A stretch of 64,000 bases of DNA from Cannabis sativa (taxonomy: Eukaryota; Streptophyta; Magnoliopsida; Rosales; Cannabaceae), in contig NC_083604.1 in NCBI RefSeq assembly GCF_029168945.1, positions 41,101,686 to 41,165,685 on the forward strand. The letters are read 5' to 3'. The notes under the pieces were generated by a model, which was not told the DNA's origin, ran no database searches, and saw nothing but the letters and a program-made list of their open reading frames with translations. Below are positions 37,861 through 49,489 of the stretch, piece after piece. Position 1 is the first letter of the stretch. Every line of letters begins with the position of its first letter. A program made the position numbers and the translations under genes.

Positions 37861-40520
37861 ACTTTCTGAAGGGTGAAACAATACAAGGCATGCGAGAGTC
37901 ATTTTAAATTTTTATGTATCAAGCTTCAGCTTCTTGGAAGTAAGGCTGTAGCTACATAAAATTCAAGCTTTGACTTTACTTGAAAGAATCAACGGGTGAA
38001 AGCATCACAGGGAGTAAGACAGACTTCAAGCAGTCGTTCTGTTCTAGGAAGGAGGCTTGAAGATGTATCATACCCTTAGTCATCCTTCAAGCACGGAAAA
38101 AATCGTGCATGCGAGAGTCATGTTGTATTTTTATGTAGCAAGCTTCAGCTTCACGAAAGGAAGGCTGAAGTTGCATAAAAGTTCAAGCTTAGACTTTGCT
38201 TGAACAATTTAAAGGGAAAGCATCACGAGGAGTAAGACAGACTGATCAAGCAATCCTTCGATTGTGAGAAGGAGGGTTGAAGACGTATTATACCCCTTGT
38301 GATCTTTCTTGCACAAAAAACAATGTGCATGCGAGAGTCATGTTGAATTTTTATCAAGCAAGCTTTGGCTTCCGCGAAGGAAGGCTAAAGTTGCATAAAA
38401 ATTTAAGCTTTGACTTCACTTGAAAATAACGGAGGGAAAATATCATGGGGGGTAGGACCGACTTCAAGCAGTCCTTCCATTCCGTGAAGAAGGGTTGAAG
38501 ACGTATCATACCCACAATGATCTTCCTTGCACAAAAAATAACGTGCATGCGAGAGTCATGTTAAATTTTTATGAAGCAAGCTTTGGCTTCTGCGAAGGAA
38601 AGCTAAAGTTGCATAAAAAATTCAAGCTTTAAGTTCGCTTGAAAAGATCAAAGGGAGAAAGCATCACGGGGAGTAAGACAGACTTCAAACAGTCCTTCAA
38701 TTCCAGGAAGGAGGGTTGAAGATGTGTCACACCCCCAGTGATCCTTCTTGCATGAATAACAACGTGCATGCGAGAGTTATGTTGAATTTTTAAGAAGCAA
38801 GCTTCAGTTTCTACGAGGGAAGGCTGAAGTTTTATAAAAATTTAACTTCACTTGAAAAGATCAAAGGGAAAGCATCACAGGGAGTAAGACATACCTCAAG
38901 CAGTCCTTCTATTCTTGGAAGGAGGGTTGAAGACGTATTGTACCCTCAGTGATCTTTCTTGCACGAAAAATAACGTGCATGTGAGAGTCATGTTGAATTT
39001 TTATGAACCAAGCTTCGGCTTCCCAAGGGAAGGGTGAAGTTGCATAGAAATTCAAGCTTAGACTTTACTTGAAAAGATTAGAAGGATAGCATCATAGGGA
39101 GTGCGGCAGATATCAAGCAGTCCTTCTATTCCAAGAAGGACGGTTGAAGACGTATCGTACCCCCAGTGATCTTTCTTGCACAAAAAAAAAAATATGCATG
39201 CGAGAGTCATGTTGAATTTTTATGAAGTAAGCTTTGGCTTCTGCGAGGGAAGGCTTAAGTTGCATAAAAACTCAAGCTTTGACTTCGCTTGAATAGATCA
39301 GAAGGAAAGCATCACAAGGAGTAAGGCAGACTTCAAGCAGTCCTATTCCAGGAAGGAGGGTTGAAGACGTATCGTACCCCTAGTGATCTTTCTTGCACGA
39401 AAAACAACGTGCATGCGAGAGTCATGTTAAATTTTTTTAAAGCAACCTTTGGCTTCCGCGAAGGAAGGCTGAAAATGCATAAAAAATCAAGCTTAGACTT
39501 TGCTTGAAAAGATCAGAGAGAAAGCATCATGGGGAGTAAGACAGACTTCAAGCAGTCCTTCTATTCTGGGAAGGATGGTTAAAGACGTATCGTATCCCTA
39601 GTGATCTTTCTTGCATGAAAAATAGCGTGCATGCGAGAGTCATGTTGAATTTTTATGAAGCAAGCTTCAGCTTCCGCGAGGAAGGCTGAAGTTGCATAAA
39701 AATCAAGCTTAGACTTTGCTTGAAAAGATCAGAGGGAAAGCGTCACGGGGAGTAAGACAGAGTTCAAGTAGTCCTTCTATCCTGAGAAGGGGGGTTAAAA
39801 ACGTATCGTACCCCTAGTGATCTTTCTTGCACGAAAAAAACCGTGCATGCGAGAGTCATGTTGAATTTTTATGAAGTTTTGGCTTCCGCGAGGGAAGGCT
39901 GAAGTTGCATAAAAACTCAAGCTTATACTTCGCTTGAAAAAATCATAATGAAAGCATCATTGAGAGTAAGACAGATTTCAAGCAGTCCTTCTATTCTGGG
40001 AAGGAGGGTTGAAGACGTATCATACCCCCAGTGATCTTTCTTGCACAAAAAACAACGTGCATGCAGGAGTCATGTTGAATTTTTATGATGCATGCTTCGG
40101 TTTTTGCGAGGGAAGGTTGAAGTTGCATAAAAACTCAAGCTTAGAATTTGCTTGAAAATATCAGAGAGAAAGCATCACGGGGAGTGAGACAGGTTTTAAG
40201 CAGTCCTTCTATTCCAAGAAGGAGGGTTGAATACGTATCATACCCCCAATGATCTTTCTTGCACGAAAAACAATGTGCATGCGAGAGTCATGTTGAATTT
40301 TTATGAAGCAAGCTTCGGATTTCGCGAGGGAAGGCTGAAGTTGCATAAAAATTCATGTTTAGACTTCGCTTGAAAATATCAAAGGGTGAAAGAGCCATTG
40401 GGAATAAAGCAGGCTTCAAGCAGTCCTTCCATTCCGAGAAGGAGGGTTGAAGACATGCGATACACCCAATGATCTGTCACGCATGGGAAACAATACGCAT
40501 GCGTCTCTTGAGGTCCGAAA
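37860..40520. repeat. Tandem array, about 12 units of about 218 bp, hairpin-rich
   Basis: The landmark gcatgcgagagtcat recurs at about 37890, 38110, 38330, 38548, 38769, 38980, 39199, 39414, 39632, 39848, 40062, 40280 and (diverged) 40500, a spacing of 211-221 bp. Each unit holds four short inverted repeats: tgcacg/cgtgca, a gcttcggcttcc arm facing ggaaggctgaagt, caagc/gcttg and ccttc/gaagg. Units differ by scattered substitutions and small indels. No conserved frame runs through the array, so it is not a repeat protein. It forms much of the element X interior. Confidence 0.88.
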
Positions 40521-40769
40521 AGCCCCAATAGACACGTGCATGCACCCCAGGATCTCTTGGGCAGCCTGTTTCTTCCAACAAATGGCAAGGCGCTTAGTAG
40601 TTTTTTTAGCAAAGACTCGGACCCCCAGTAGGATGAGTGATGCTTCAGTAGAGATTCTCTAACTGGTTTTTAATGGCACGAGTTAGTTTCTTTGATGTAA
40701 CTCTAGGGTTGGTATTACATCGTAATGACAGAGATCCCTGTCAGTGAGCTTTGCCAAAAAGCGCATGCC

Positions 40770-41189
40770 CTAATTGCCTCCTCCAACCAACAGTGCTACA
40801 CCAGGCTTGACTGGAAATCCAGTGGGCAGTGATGAGACTGACGGTCTCCTCTCTGTTTCCGACATGACGTGATCTCGCAACGTCAGTCTACGATCTACCT
40901 CGTGACGCACTGAGACGGCAGTAGGAGTAGCCATTGGCGACGGATCTAGTCTTGACAAGACCTCTGGCCTAGATCCTTCCGTCCATTGGCCAGACCTTGA
41001 CAAGCAGTCAGAAGGCCTTCCTTTGTCTTTCTTCGCATGGGCTCTTCTTTTTACAGGCTTGCACCGACAACCACCGTGCATGTTTCTTTCCTCAACTCTC
41101 AATGAAAGTACCAAAATATTTATCGAGTTTTTTGGTAACTTAATATTTTTTTGAGCTTCGAAAAGTAATAACAGAGTAATAACAAACAA
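40770..41189 (-). CDS. Unrecognised 139-aa ORF at 5' end of element X
   Basis: The frame starts at 41189 inside the 5' LTR and ends at 40770. The first about 30 residues are encoded by LTR and primer-site sequence. The rest is Arg/Ser-rich (CRCKPVKRRAHAKKDKGRPS, later SETERRPSVSS) without a recognised domain. Its position just after the primer-binding site is where a retrotransposon's first ORF would start, but nothing in it resembles gag. It may be an accidental frame. Confidence 0.2.
   Translation of the reverse strand: MFVITLLLLFEAQKNIKLPKNSINILVLSLRVEERNMHGGCRCKPVKRRAHAKKDKGRPSDCLSRSGQWTEGSRPEVLSRLDPSPMATPTAVSVRHEVDRRLTLRDHVMSETERRPSVSSLPTGFPVKPGVALLVGGGN
41096..41116 (-). other. Candidate primer-binding region of element X
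   Basis: On the minus strand TTTTGGTACTTTCATTGAGA follows the 5' LTR. From memory a TGGTGCTTTCATTGAGA-like stretch occurs at this place in other plant LTR elements. The priming tRNA was not identified. Confidence 0.4.
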
Positions 41190-41877
41190 GAGATTTTTAT
41201 GTGGTTCAAGCGTTAACTATCCTTAGTCCACGAGTCCATTTTATTAGGCTCATCGACCGGTTAATCTTTATACAAGTAGAGACACCATGGACTAAAACTT
41301 CCTTCCACCGTGTTCCTCTTTAAGAAGAGAAAGCTTAGTAGGAATATTCTGGAGTTAATAGTAGGGTTACAAAATGTGTTTGCTTGGGATGATGAAGAAT
41401 GAGTTTTCCATCCGAAAAAAGGTCCCCTTCTTTGTGTTTTTTTCTGGGGTATTTATAGGCCAACTTCTTTGCATGTGCTCCCTTTGTATGATAGCATGTC
41501 ACGGGAGACAACTGCTGACATCGTGCAAGAGAAAGCCTGACCACTAGGTCTGTAGCCTGACACGCATGGGCAGAGCCTCCGCAAGCCAAAGGCGTACCCT
41601 AGACTGACGCACCCTCAAAGTGCTTTGGCCTTTTTGGGAAAATGCGTATCCACAGTAGTGGATGTCTTTGGTTCTTGGAACGGAGGGAGATTTTAGCTCA
41701 TGAATACCCTTCATGTGGCCAGCAGTCGGGGAACTCCCCTTCACGGAGAGCCTTCCCCGGAAGTTGGGTGTCTTTATCTTCCCAGAGTGTATCCATTGAC
41801 GAAGTTGGGCAACTAACTACATTTTAGCCTTCCTTAATTAAAATCCATGTGTCACGCTCGCAAAAATACGGATAACA
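41117..41877 (-). repeat. Element X 5' LTR
   Basis: 761 bp; plus-strand form TATTTATCG (expected TG start, mutated) to GGATAACA. Conserved with 23174-24086, including a minus-strand TATA box at about 41450-41460 (gggtatttataggcc on plus). Frames 41335-41589 and 41544-41744 are LTR shadows. Confidence 0.65.
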
Positions 41878-42419
41878 TATATATAATAATATTATAAAAT
41901 TAATAAATAATATTTTGTTAAGTAATTAGGATATTCTGTTAAAGTTAACGTAGAAAACTAAAAAAAAAACACCGTTAAACTAAGAATTCTGTTACCACCA
42001 TTGATTTTCCAACAATCTTCATGGATTTCCCGACCACCACCACAATATCTAAACCCTACATCATACACATAAAAAATGCAATGAAAGCTAAAAGGCATAT
42101 ATTAAAGTGATGTATACTTCAATGCAAGCTAAAAGATAACGTCAAAATCCTTAAAATTGTCGCCATTAGCCAACCACTGTTCCCCAAAAACTCTAAACTA
42201 TCAGCTTAAACTCTCACATACACTCTCATATCTTATATTAAATTAATTTTTATAGTGTATATGTGATATGAGAGATAAAACTAGAAGATTTAAAAGAAAG
42301 ATGGGTGAAAATTATTATGTATAGAGAAAATATAGCCTTAAGAGAGATGGTGGCAGTATTTTTTCGTTGAGAGAAAAGATGGAGAAGAAAGAAGAAATAG
42401 GAGTCTCAGATTTGAAATT
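41878..42419. other. AT-rich spacer with a diverged repeat
   Basis: 41880-41990 resembles 43545-43670 at roughly 80 percent by eye (tatatataataatatta followed by shared sequence). Nothing else identified. Confidence 0.45.
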
Positions 42420-42760
42420 AAGATTTCATAGACCTATGTCTTCGGTTATTTTAAAATAATCTAAGACATAGGCCTCCACGTGTATCTAATATGGGGCTAG
42501 GGTAGTGGAGACTTATGTTTTTGGTTAATTTCAAAATTACTGAAGACATAGACCTTAGGAGTAGCAGAGACCTATGTTTTTGGTTATTTCAAAATAATAG
42601 AAGATAAAGGTATTCATAATTATGTTTTCACTTATTTTAAAATAATTGAAGATATAGGTCTGTGATATTTTGTTCTTTTTCTCCTTACTTTTGTATTCGG
42701 ATATTATATTTGTATCATACAAAATTGAAGATATATACCATATTTTTAGTAGTGTTTCTT
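42420..42760. repeat. Four tandem imperfect inverted repeats
   Basis: The first stem pairs 42433-42442 (cctatgtctt) with 42473-42482 (aagacatagg) around the palindrome ttattttaaaataa (42446-42459). Diverged units follow near 42509, 42569 and 42618. The block ends close to tttttagtagtg (about 42745-42756), which resembles a CACTA transposon terminus; no matching left end was found. Possibly the subterminal region of a CACTA-derived fragment. Confidence 0.4.
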
Positions 42761-44640
42761 CGGTAGTGTCAATAGATTCTATTTTTGTCGTTGCTCCTTT
42801 ATGAACATATTTAAATAGACTAGGTTAATGTTACGTGCAATACACGTATAATTAGTTTTTTTAATTAGGGATTGATAAGGAAAGTGGGTTAGAGAAAATT
42901 TTAAAAGATAATATAAGAAGAAATACATATTTTTCAAAAAAAAAAAAAAGCAAAAATTCAGTGGGCCCTTTATTATTCGGGCCCTTTGCAATTGATCTGG
43001 TTTACACAGCCTTTGGGTCGGCTATGAGTGCAATACATATATGTTTAATTTTTTTTAATTAGGTAATGTATTTTTATTTTTTAATTTTTGAAATAGGGTT
43101 TGAGATTTTTAATCTTTGAGAATTTTTCTTAACTATTGCGGTTAATTGATGTGCTCTTTAGATGTAATTATATATATATTTTTTATGTACAATAAAAGAA
43201 AAGAATGAATTTTATTGTTATACGTATTTTGTATTGATATCTCTATATATAATGATTATATTCGAAAAAATTTGAAAAAATTTGAGTTTGATTGGAGAAT
43301 TAATTACTTTTAAAATATATTTTATATTTTACGTTCAAACATATATTTAAAAAAATAATGATAGTGATAAATATATTCTAAATTTGTAGTTAGGAGAGTG
43401 ATTATAATAAAATGTATAAATTATTAAATATATATCTTTTTTATATAAAAGTTATTATACATAGATGTGATTTTTATTTTTTAATATCTATAATAAAATA
43501 ATTTTTTTTTATATAAAATATATTTACATAATTTTTTTTAAATTTTAAATATATATATAATAATATTATCAAATTAATAAAAAAATAATTTGTTAATTAA
43601 TTGGAATATTCTATTGAAATTAATGTAAAAAATTAAAAAAACACAATTAAATTAAGAATTTCATTACATATAGGATATTTTATGTAATATTTTATATAGA
43701 ATAGATATCATGAATATATGTGAATAAAGATTTGACTTATTTAGAGTAATTGCAAACTAAAATATTTGAATAGAAATATTGATTATTTAAAATGACACCT
43801 TATATTTAACAATTAACATAATAATTATTATTAGAAAAACGGTTAAACATTTGCAAAACACCACCTGCCTAATAGATGCTCCATGATAAATTCTATCAAT
43901 TAAACTACAGTTTTGATTGGACAACTATGATATAAAATATCTGATTTGGAAAAAAATAAATAACGTACATATATAACACTCGATGTGTTCAAATATATAA
44001 ATATATATATATCGCTCGATTGCTGATCATACGAGAAATCGTACAATTAAAAAGTATATCAAACTGATAATTATTATGTTATAATATTACAATCATTGCA
44101 GTTATAAAAAAATATATTACAATCATTGCTTAAACGATACAATTATAGTAAATTATTAGAAAAGATTATTATGTATCTAGTAACGTATCCATCTAATGAA
44201 CGGAAAAAAAAAAAAACAATGAAATTGCAAACGTTTAATATAAGATATTGGATTGAACATATTACACGCAAACATTAACACTAAAATATCATGATTCACA
44301 AAATGCAAATGACAAGGGAGAGCTCTCCAAACAAAAGCCGTTACCAAAACTGGAGACTTAGCTCTCTATCTGACATTGATTAGAGCATGGCCAAACCAAT
44401 GAACCATGCTATTCGTACCTACCACCTAAACCTAAACAAACAAACAGCCCATTACAATCTTAAAAAGATAAAAAATATATAATTAATAAGGAATTACTAA
44501 ACAAGGAACCTAGTATACTAATAAAATATACATGGCTTCCATATTAAATCCCTAATATATAATATTATTTAATATCATAATCCATTAATAATAATTAATA
44601 TAGAGAAACGACTCAAGCCAAATTATAATTCATGCATTAA
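42761..44640. other. AT-rich intergenic DNA downstream of the P450 gene
   Basis: Very AT-rich, with many homopolymer and TA runs. 44280-44670 presumably includes the 3' untranslated region of the P450 gene, but no clear polyadenylation site can be chosen. No other gene seen. Confidence 0.5.
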
Positions 44641-44670
44641 TTAACAAAACCACACACCACACATTCCTAC

Positions 44671-46380
44671 TCAAACTCCAAGAGCCACGCCATGCAGTGG
44701 ACGCTTCATTTCACAAGACAGCTTCAGAACCTCATCGAGATCAACAGGCTTGATCGGGTCCTGGGCCCACTTGAAATGGCGAACTAGATTTGCCACCCAT
44801 AGGGTAACGGTCACCAGACCCAGATTCTTCCCCGGACAAACCCGGCGACCCGCCCCAAAAGGGGCCAGACGGAGATCGCAGCCGCGGACGTCCACGTCAG
44901 CACCGCCCTCGCTCTCCATGAACCTTTCGGGTCTAAAGACAAGTGGATCCTCCCACACGTGCGGGTCGTGGGTGATGGCCCACATGTTGACCATGGCTAC
45001 GGTGTTGGCTGGGATGAGCATGCCGTTGCTGAGCTGGACATCCGATGTGGACAGCCTGGCCCAGGAGAGTAGTGGGCCTGGAGGGTGCACCCTTAAGGTT
45101 TCCTTAACCACCGACTGTAAGTAAGGCAAGCTGCTCAACTCGGCGTCTGTCACAGCTCTTCCGTCACCAAAGGCGGCGTTAATTTCTCTTCGCAGCTTTT
45201 CTTGTTTATCAGGGTTTAGAATCAACTCGGCTAACACCCACTCAGTCAATAAAGCTGTCGTATCTGTTCCTCTAAAAATCATTTCCTTCATGACCAAATT
45301 AAGCAAAATTAAACTCATCACTATTAATTATCAAGCTAATTTTATAATTAATATTATAATTTGAATTCTTACCCACAGCACAGCGATCATGTCATCCTCT
45401 TGAAGCTTCTCATCCCCATCCAAAGAGAGCAATACATCAACAAAATCGCCATGATCTTGAAGCTCACCGGGATTGTTATCATTTTTACGGCGTCGGTGTT
45501 CTTCGATGATGACTCGGACGAGTTTCCTAACTCGGGGAACGAGTTTAGAGCATCTTTCAACAATACGAAAAGGGTCGTAGAAATAACTGAGCCATGGAAG
45601 ATGGTCAGTCCAGTTGAAAGCACCCAATAGATCGAATCCTTCCCTTACCATATCCTGAAGCTCACTTAGCTCTTCGCTGTCTATGTTAGGATCATATCTT
45701 TTACCAAACACACTTCCCATGATGTTGTTAAGGGAAGCAGCTTGGAGGTGCTTCCTTAAGGAGACGACACCATTTTTCTTTTGCTCGTCTGCTATGTTAC
45801 GCAGCATGGCGGCGCATTCTAGCTTACGACCGGGTTCATGGGCTAAAATACGCCTGGGAGAGAAGAGGTGCGTTGAAGCGATCCTCCTTAGGAGTCTCCA
45901 ATAAGTCCCGTTAGGAGCGAAGCCGATGGCTCGCCCGAACATAAGACTCTTAGCTGACTGCTTCAGTGGCCGGTCAGCGAAATGAGGAGAGGTCAGAATT
46001 TCTCTGGCGGTATGAGGATCAAAAGCCACCACGATCGGGGTGGAGCCTAGGCTGAGAGCCAAAAGCTTAATGTTGGCTCGACTCCAAGCCATGTAAGCCA
46101 AGGTGCGATGAGCTAAGCCACGGCTGAGTGTGAAAAGGCTCCCGAAAATAGGTAATCCACGGGGTCCCGGAATGGAGGTAAGGCCTCTTTGGTTCCTCCC
46201 GTTCTTCCATGCAAGGCCGCCGGGTGTGAAAGCCCACGTTAGGAGCCCAGCCGTGAGAAAAGCGAGGCCGAAAGAGAGCAAAACGTAGCCGTCAAGAAGG
46301 GTTTCCGAGCCTAGAAAGGCAGGCAAAGTAAACACCCACCAGCTAGTATCTTTAGTAACCAGGTTGTTCATAGTCTCCAT
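44671..46380 (-). CDS. CYP78A7: Cytochrome P450 monooxygenase, CYP78A7-like
   Basis: Exon 1 is 46380-45373 (336 codons) and exon 2 is 45285-44671 (204 codons plus stop). The 87-bp intron has donor GTAAGA and acceptor AG at 45287-45286, in phase 0 between Trp336 and Glu337, giving 540 residues, normal for CYP78A. Seen: N-terminal hydrophobic anchor (about residues 28-50), SIPGPRGLP hinge, [27 protein letters not shown]-helix region [13 protein letters not shown], ExxR in [17 protein letters not shown], and haem ligand Cys in [13 protein letters not shown]78A enzymes are ER-anchored P450s that promote organ and seed growth through an unknown mobile signal. Wording such as [10 protein letters not shown] and [14 protein letters not shown] fits CYP78A7 best from memory. 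No defect seen; likely functional. Confidence 0.95.
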
Positions 46381-46473
46381 TGTTTCTTATTTCTAGCAGA
46401 GAGAAGATATAGAGAAAGAAAGAGATTTTTTTATCAAGTGTAGTTGGTGAATTAGAAGAAGGTGAGGGAGCAA

Positions 46474-46490
46474 GACTTAAATATATAGAA
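46474..46490 (-). promoter_or_regulatory. TATA box of the P450 gene
   Basis: On the minus strand CTATATATTTAAG lies about 100 bp upstream of the ATG at 46380. A pyrimidine/purine-rich 5' leader (tctctttctttctctatatc on the minus strand) separates them. The start of transcription is inferred near 46445. A similar sequence recurs at 55028-55095. Confidence 0.6.
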
Positions 46491-47502
46491 GGGCAGCACA
46501 ATTACGTGTCCTTTTATAAACATTAATATTAATAATAATAATAACAATAATTTTCATATGAAAAAAATAATAATAAAAAAAGAATGTAACCTTTGTGATT
46601 TATTTATTTTATTTAAATAAATACATAAATTATTGTGGGGTATAAATAATATTGAAAATGGTATTAATAATAGAGAGTTGATGTTGCAAAAAAATAATAT
46701 AGAGAGTGGAAGTCACATGACACGTGGCAGGAGAGAGAGAAGAGTATGGTTGTACATGAACGAAAGGAAAGGGGGTTGCTCTTTTGCATATTGTGTGGTT
46801 GGGGTGAGAACTGAGTACTGAGTAGAGTGCGTTATGGATGATGATATGCTTGAAGAGGGCAGGTTCAGTATGTTCTGCAGTGCTGGGATAGTCATTAAAT
46901 GCCAACACATTTTTTAGACTGAAAACGGCGAACCAATCGCCACCAAATATTTTCATCATAAAAATTAAAATAAAATAAAATATCGCCACTAATGTAAGTA
47001 TTTTATTTTTCTTTATTTTTTTATATGTTTTCTGAGAAAATGAAATGAAGGGAAGAAATAAAACAAGTAACGCTTGTTGTTCAAGCAACGCCTTGAGAGA
47101 TGTGACTGATTCTGAAATTGAATGTGGGAAAACTGAAAACAGAGAGCCCCTGATAGAGACTTAAGAGAGATCTATTTCTTTCTTCTTATTTTTCTCTAAT
47201 TTGTTTTTCTTTCCTCTTTTCAATTAGGGAGAAATATGTATTTAATTTCACTTCTTGTAATTAAATATAAATCTTAATTATTGTCCCAAAAAGAATCTGA
47301 ATAGTCCATACTCCATACCTTATATTTACTCCGCAATAAATGCTCTATATTTTACATTTTCTTTTCTCGTTCTTTTTAACATTTACTAATTAAATACTGT
47401 ATTTATTGCTCGACCTTAAGCTGATCTTGTAGTACCGTTCTCATTAAACTTCCACTAGCTGGTACCATTATACACAGTCTCCATTCATTTTTCATTAGTG
47501 TC
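46491..47502. promoter_or_regulatory. Upstream region of the P450 gene
   Basis: About 1 kb upstream with no convincing gene; the frame at 46630-47088 has no domain and unlikely composition. A gacacgtggca element (46719-46729, ACGTG core) is a possible bZIP or bHLH binding site. GA-rich runs lie at 46728-46742. Regulatory meaning is inferred from motifs only. Confidence 0.35.
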
Positions 47503-47751
47503 ATGTTTGGTTTATTATTACAATGTTTGATTTAATTTTAAAAATAATATATTAAAATTACAATATAATAATAATTACATGATCTAATAAAATTATAAAA
47601 ACTATGTAACCAGAATTACATATTAAATTATTAAATAAAATAAAATTAAAATAATTCTAATATTTTTTATATAAATTAAAAAAATAAAGTGAAAACAATT
47701 TTACCAATTTACCATTTATTTTAATATTTATTTCAACCACAAACCAAACAT
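47503..47751. mobile_element. MITE-like element, about 249 bp
   Basis: atgtttggttt at 47503-47513 is repeated inverted as aaaccaaacat at 47741-47751 around AT-rich non-coding sequence. Size and structure suit a MITE. No certain target duplication, so the superfamily is undecided. Confidence 0.45.
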
Positions 47752-48184
47752 CATAATCGATTATTATTATTAATATGACTAAAGAAGAAATTCATTAATC
47801 AAGAACAAACGATACAACTCAAGCCACAACCAACTGGCTCCAACAAAAGACCGCACCTAATACATCAAGCGTCTATATAAAGCATTAACTTCTAATTCAT
47901 GATTAATCTTAGGCATGTTATACAATCTATGCTTTACAATATCTTCAATCTCTTTAACTATGTAACCAACCATGTAACAAGTGTTGTTATACACACAATT
48001 GTTCTTATTTTTCTACACAAAATAAACTGTGGCAGCAAGAATTATATGTAAAAGTTGAGTTGTTTTGCGTGAACTCTTAACTGAAAGCCAATTCATCCAT
48101 CCCACCTTCAGCTTGCTTATCCCAAGCTTCAAACCTAGCCCAACTATCATTTAGCACTGCTGAAGAGAACTCACATTTTTTAAA

Positions 48185-49489
48185 TGGCCAAGATGCAAAA
48201 TGGCCCTAAATCTAACAATTAAGTTAATAAATGTTTATTTTTTAAAAAAATTAACAAAATGTCCATTCTGTTAAAAGTTTGATAATGAAACTACAATTAT
48301 AATCTTGAATAATTAAGTGTTTGGTATAGTTATTTTGCACGATAATATATCGTTTTTGTGTGCAATAATATATTAAAAAAAAACTGAAAGGTATTATATA
48401 TACATATTTTTTTTTAAATAACTGAAAGGTAGTATATTAGTTTAAGATTGTAGTATATTATTATTTTAATGTGCTATGGTATATAATGAAAGAAAGACGG
48501 AAATTAAAAAATATGGAATATTAGTTTAAGTTTGAGGTATAGTTATATTTCACTAGGAAATATTGTCTTTATGTTCATTAGTATATCATGAAGGAAAGAA
48601 AAAGGAAAAAAAAATGTGGAATATTAAATTAAGTTTTTGGTATATATATATATATATTTTCCCACTATACTAGTGGTATATTAATTTTTCACTATAGTAT
48701 TTATGCTTATGATGCAGAATATAGTTTTTATATGCTATTGTATATCGTGGAAAAAAAATCATTTAATAGTATATTAGTTTAAGTTTATGGTATATTTATA
48801 TTGGTCTAAGGTATATCGTTTGTATGTGATATATCGTGAAGGATAGAAAGGAAAAAAAAACTATTAAATATTAATTTAAGTATGAGGTATAGTTATATTT
48901 GACTGAGGTATATTGATTTTATGTTCATTGGTATTTCATGAAGGAAAGAACAAGAGAAAAAACTTGTGGAATATTAAATTAAGTTTTTTGTATAATTTTT
49001 TTTTTCACTATGCTGGTGGTATATTAATTTTTGACTATGGTATATCTGCTTATGATTGTGGTATAAGTTTTTGTATGCTACTGTATATTGTGGAAAATAA
49101 TTTATTTAATAGTATATTAATTTAAGTTTGTGATATATGTATATTGGTTTAAGGTATATTGTTTGTATATCATACGATATATTAATAAAAAAACTAATTA
49201 TATGCTTAAATAATATATTAGACAGCTGCAACAACAGCAAAATCTAAAAGAATAAAACATATGATACCTTTTATATAATGAAAAAATAGTTGACAAAAAT
49301 TCAGTAGAGAGGTTTGGATCTATTGTTTTTCATAATTTCTATTAAAGGAATAAAACATATAATACCTTTTATATAATGAAGGGTATTTTAGGTATTAAAA
49401 AGTAAAAAATGACATTTGCTTTATTATTTTAAAAAATAGGCATTAACTATTTATAAAGTTAAAAATAGGGTCATTTACTTGCATTTCTC
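48185..49489. mobile_element. Mutator-like non-autonomous element inside LINE-1
   Basis: The two ends are imperfect inverted repeats: tggccaagatgcaaaatggccc on the left against gagaaatgcaagtaaatgaccc read from the right end. It cuts the LINE-1 frame between HLFFK and CEFSS. Flanking 9-mers are ttttttaaa (48176-48184) and tttaaaaaa (49490-49498), the right length for a Mutator target duplication but not identical. No transposase; the interior is the 350-bp repeat listed next. Confidence 0.5.
48320..49190. repeat. AT-rich tandem repeat, about 350-bp unit
   Basis: gaggtatagttatattt recurs at 48534 and 48884, and the following about 300 bp match (tcatgaaggaaagaa, tatattaatttttgactatgg and others). 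A partial earlier unit begins near 48320. Within units shorter ggtatat motifs repeat. No coding frame. Confidence 0.7.

Larger units (their letters stand above)
23174..41877 (-). mobile_element. Element X: LTR retrotransposon without gag-pol, possibly Tat-like
   Basis: Two related LTRs (23174-24086 and 41117-41877, roughly 85 percent alike with a 215-bp indel) bound the element. Minus-strand orientation is supported by a CTATAAATA box on that strand, a primer-site-like stretch left of 41117 and a purine-rich tract beside 24086. Removing Copia-2 (27305-37469) leaves about 6.9 kb of interior: a small ORF, a 218-bp tandem array and an antisense coiled-coil gene remnant. No protease, polymerase or integrase was seen. 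An extra antisense ORF before the 3' LTR is known in the Tat lineage of Ty3/Gypsy, so this may be a degenerate or non-autonomous relative. No target duplication was found (atgta against tatat). Confidence 0.6.

Noticed and set aside
37860..40520. Regular array as a CRISPR or repeat-protein gene
   Set aside because: Units are about 218 bp with no short constant repeat and variable spacer, and no frame runs through them; the context is a plant retroelement.
45361..45904. Plus-strand ORFs over the P450 exons
   Set aside because: Shadows of the real minus-strand gene.
46630..47088. 152-residue minus-strand ORF upstream of the P450
   Set aside because: Hydrophobic, low-complexity AT-driven sequence without domain or supporting signals.
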